Shown one piece after another: positions 33,798 to 34,579 of a stretch of DNA of 34,579 nt. The notes below the pieces were generated by a model. That model did not search any database. It had not been told where the DNA came from and saw nothing but the letters and a program-made list of their open reading frames with translations. The stretch's first letter is position 1, and the number at the start of each line of letters is the position of its first letter. The stretch covers positions 1-34,579 of the forward strand of contig NZ_QURH01000326.1 of assembly GCF_003428695.1 (NCBI RefSeq), written 5' to 3'. Source of the stretch: Actinomadura logoneensis (GTDB lineage Bacteria; Actinomycetota; Actinomycetes; Streptosporangiales; Streptosporangiaceae). Both the position numbers and the translations under genes were made by a program.

Positions 33798-34579
33798 TCA
33801 GCCGGTGACGGCGAGTTCGTGGCGGACCGGGTTCGGACGCGGCGCCTCACCCACTCCGGCGGCGGACGGGGCCTTCCCCGACGAGCCGGCCTTTCCGCCG
33901 GACGGCGCCTTTGCGCCCGGAACGGCGTTCCCGCCGGACGGCGCGTTGGCGCCCCCCGGAGCGTTCGCGCCCCCGGGAGCGTTCGCGCCGGACGGGGCCT
34001 TCCCGCCCGGCGCGCCCTGCCGCGCACCGGACGCGCAGGTCACCGACGAGACGCGCATGACCTCCTGACCCATGTGGGCCAGCGGCGCGGTCAGCTCCAT
34101 CGCGGTGACGCGGGTGCCGTTCGGCGTCCGCTCCTGCTTGTTGAGGACGAGCGCGACCCTGCCGACCTTCGGCAGGTCCACCGGGATGGTGGTGTTCGGC
34201 GCGGGCGCGACCGGCAGCTGCTTGTCGCCGATCCTGGCCCCGAGCAGGTTGGACGCGCCCGTCCCGCCGGAGCAGTGGGCGCGGACGGCGTCGGCGGCGA
34301 GCTGCATCCCGGGGACGCGCAGCTTGGCGACCCTGGCCTGGGACCGTCCGGGGGCCGCCGCGACGTCCAGCCCGGCGGCCCGCAGGAACTTGGTGCGCTG
34401 CTCGTCGAGCATCGCGGCACGCCGCGTCCCGGACGTGGACGCGACGGCGGGCTTGGGGGAGAGCGGGACCGGGCCGGTCAGGGCCAGGCCGAAGGCGCTG
34501 CCCTCGGCGCCGGCCGCGCCGGCCGCGCCGCTCTGGCCGCCGTTCGCGTCCGCGCCGTGCGCGGCGAACGCCGGGGTGG
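33798..34579 (-). CDS. Secreted low-complexity protein, partial (choice-of-anchor P-like)
   Basis: The frame is open from the right edge of the window (34579) to TGA at 33798; the start lies outside. The visible 260 residues have an Ala/Gly-rich beginning (around SAFGLALTGPVPLSPKPAVAST) that resembles exported actinomycete proteins annotated choice-of-anchor P. A globular middle follows (GMQLAADAVRAHCSGGTGAS, NTTIPVDLPKVGRVALVLNKQE). Near the C-terminus (about 195-245) there is a repetitive tract of GGANAP, GGKAPSG-like units. Such a Gly/Ala/Pro/Ser tract suggests a surface or wall-associated linker. An in-frame ATG at 34412 exists but would begin inside the conserved part. Family assignment is tentative. 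Confidence 0.6.
   Translation of the reverse strand, partial: TPAFAAHGADANGGQSGAAGAAGAEGSAFGLALTGPVPLSPKPAVASTSGTRRAAMLDEQRTKFLRAAGLDVAAAPGRSQARVAKLRVPGMQLAADAVRAHCSGGTGASNLLGARIGDKQLPVAPAPNTTIPVDLPKVGRVALVLNKQERTPNGTRVTAMELTAPLAHMGQEVMRVSSVTCASGARQGAPGGKAPSGANAPGGANAPGGANAPSGGNAVPGAKAPSGGKAGSSGKAPSAAGVGEAPRPNPVRHELAVTG

Overview
The window is very GC-rich DNA from an actinomycete. Several features make an Actinomadura/Thermomonosporaceae-like host the best guess: a dnaK-grpE operon with an HspR-type (HAIR) operator, mycothiol-era families such as TIGR03086, a Dcd of the bifunctional mycobacterial type, an EtfD-like Fe-S oxidoreductase, and two ECF sigma/CU044_5270 cassettes. The genus is inference; there is no rRNA to settle it.

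Core-like left part (1-17.95 kb). The minus-strand dnaK-grpE operon is preceded by a HAIR element. Next come two tandem copies of an ECF sigma factor plus membrane partner gene. The upstream sigma copy has lost its start region, and a decayed ABC-ATPase fragment lies between the cassettes. A divergent beta-oxidation pair follows (3-hydroxyacyl-CoA dehydrogenase and thiolase) around two small palindromes, then a TIGR03086 gene divergent from an EtfD-like electron-transfer oxidoreductase with a CTACT-N4-AGTAG operator. These genes would jointly feed fatty-acid or aromatic-acid beta-oxidation electrons to the membrane. After them come a ZIP metal transporter with a long leader hairpin, a two-gene glycine betaine/proline ABC system (ProV plus a fused permease/binding protein), dcd, and tRNA-Gly(CCC).

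Accessory middle part (17.9-28.5 kb). The 3' half of tRNA-Gly is duplicated as a perfect 47-bp repeat at 19965-20011, which marks an integrated element of about 2.07 kb that no longer carries an integrase. From here to about 28.5 kb the DNA is a graveyard and landing zone. It holds a second C-terminal scrap of a HAD hydrolase gene, a DUF3592 membrane protein, a small HTH gene, an iteron-like repeat cluster, a frameshifted TPR gene coupled to a creatininase-family gene, an intact HAD gene, an AT-richer gene for an 8-Cys membrane-anchored protein, an IS982-family insertion with perfect 22-bp ends and a frameshifted transposase, and a doubly frameshifted serine hydrolase. Three full copies and one partial copy of a dispersed repeat of about 130 bp, all in one orientation, occur only in this part. 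They are the least explained signal in the window.

Right part (28.5-34.6 kb). An ArsR/SmtB-type regulator diverges from a P1B-4 metal ATPase across an SmtB-like operator. Beyond these lie a YdcF-like gene, a frameshifted small ORF, a DUF1737 gene, a methyltransferase, a GHKL ATP-binding anti-sigma-type protein, a strong bidirectional terminator and the 3' part of a secreted low-complexity protein that runs off the window. I see no CRISPR array, rRNA or complete phage.
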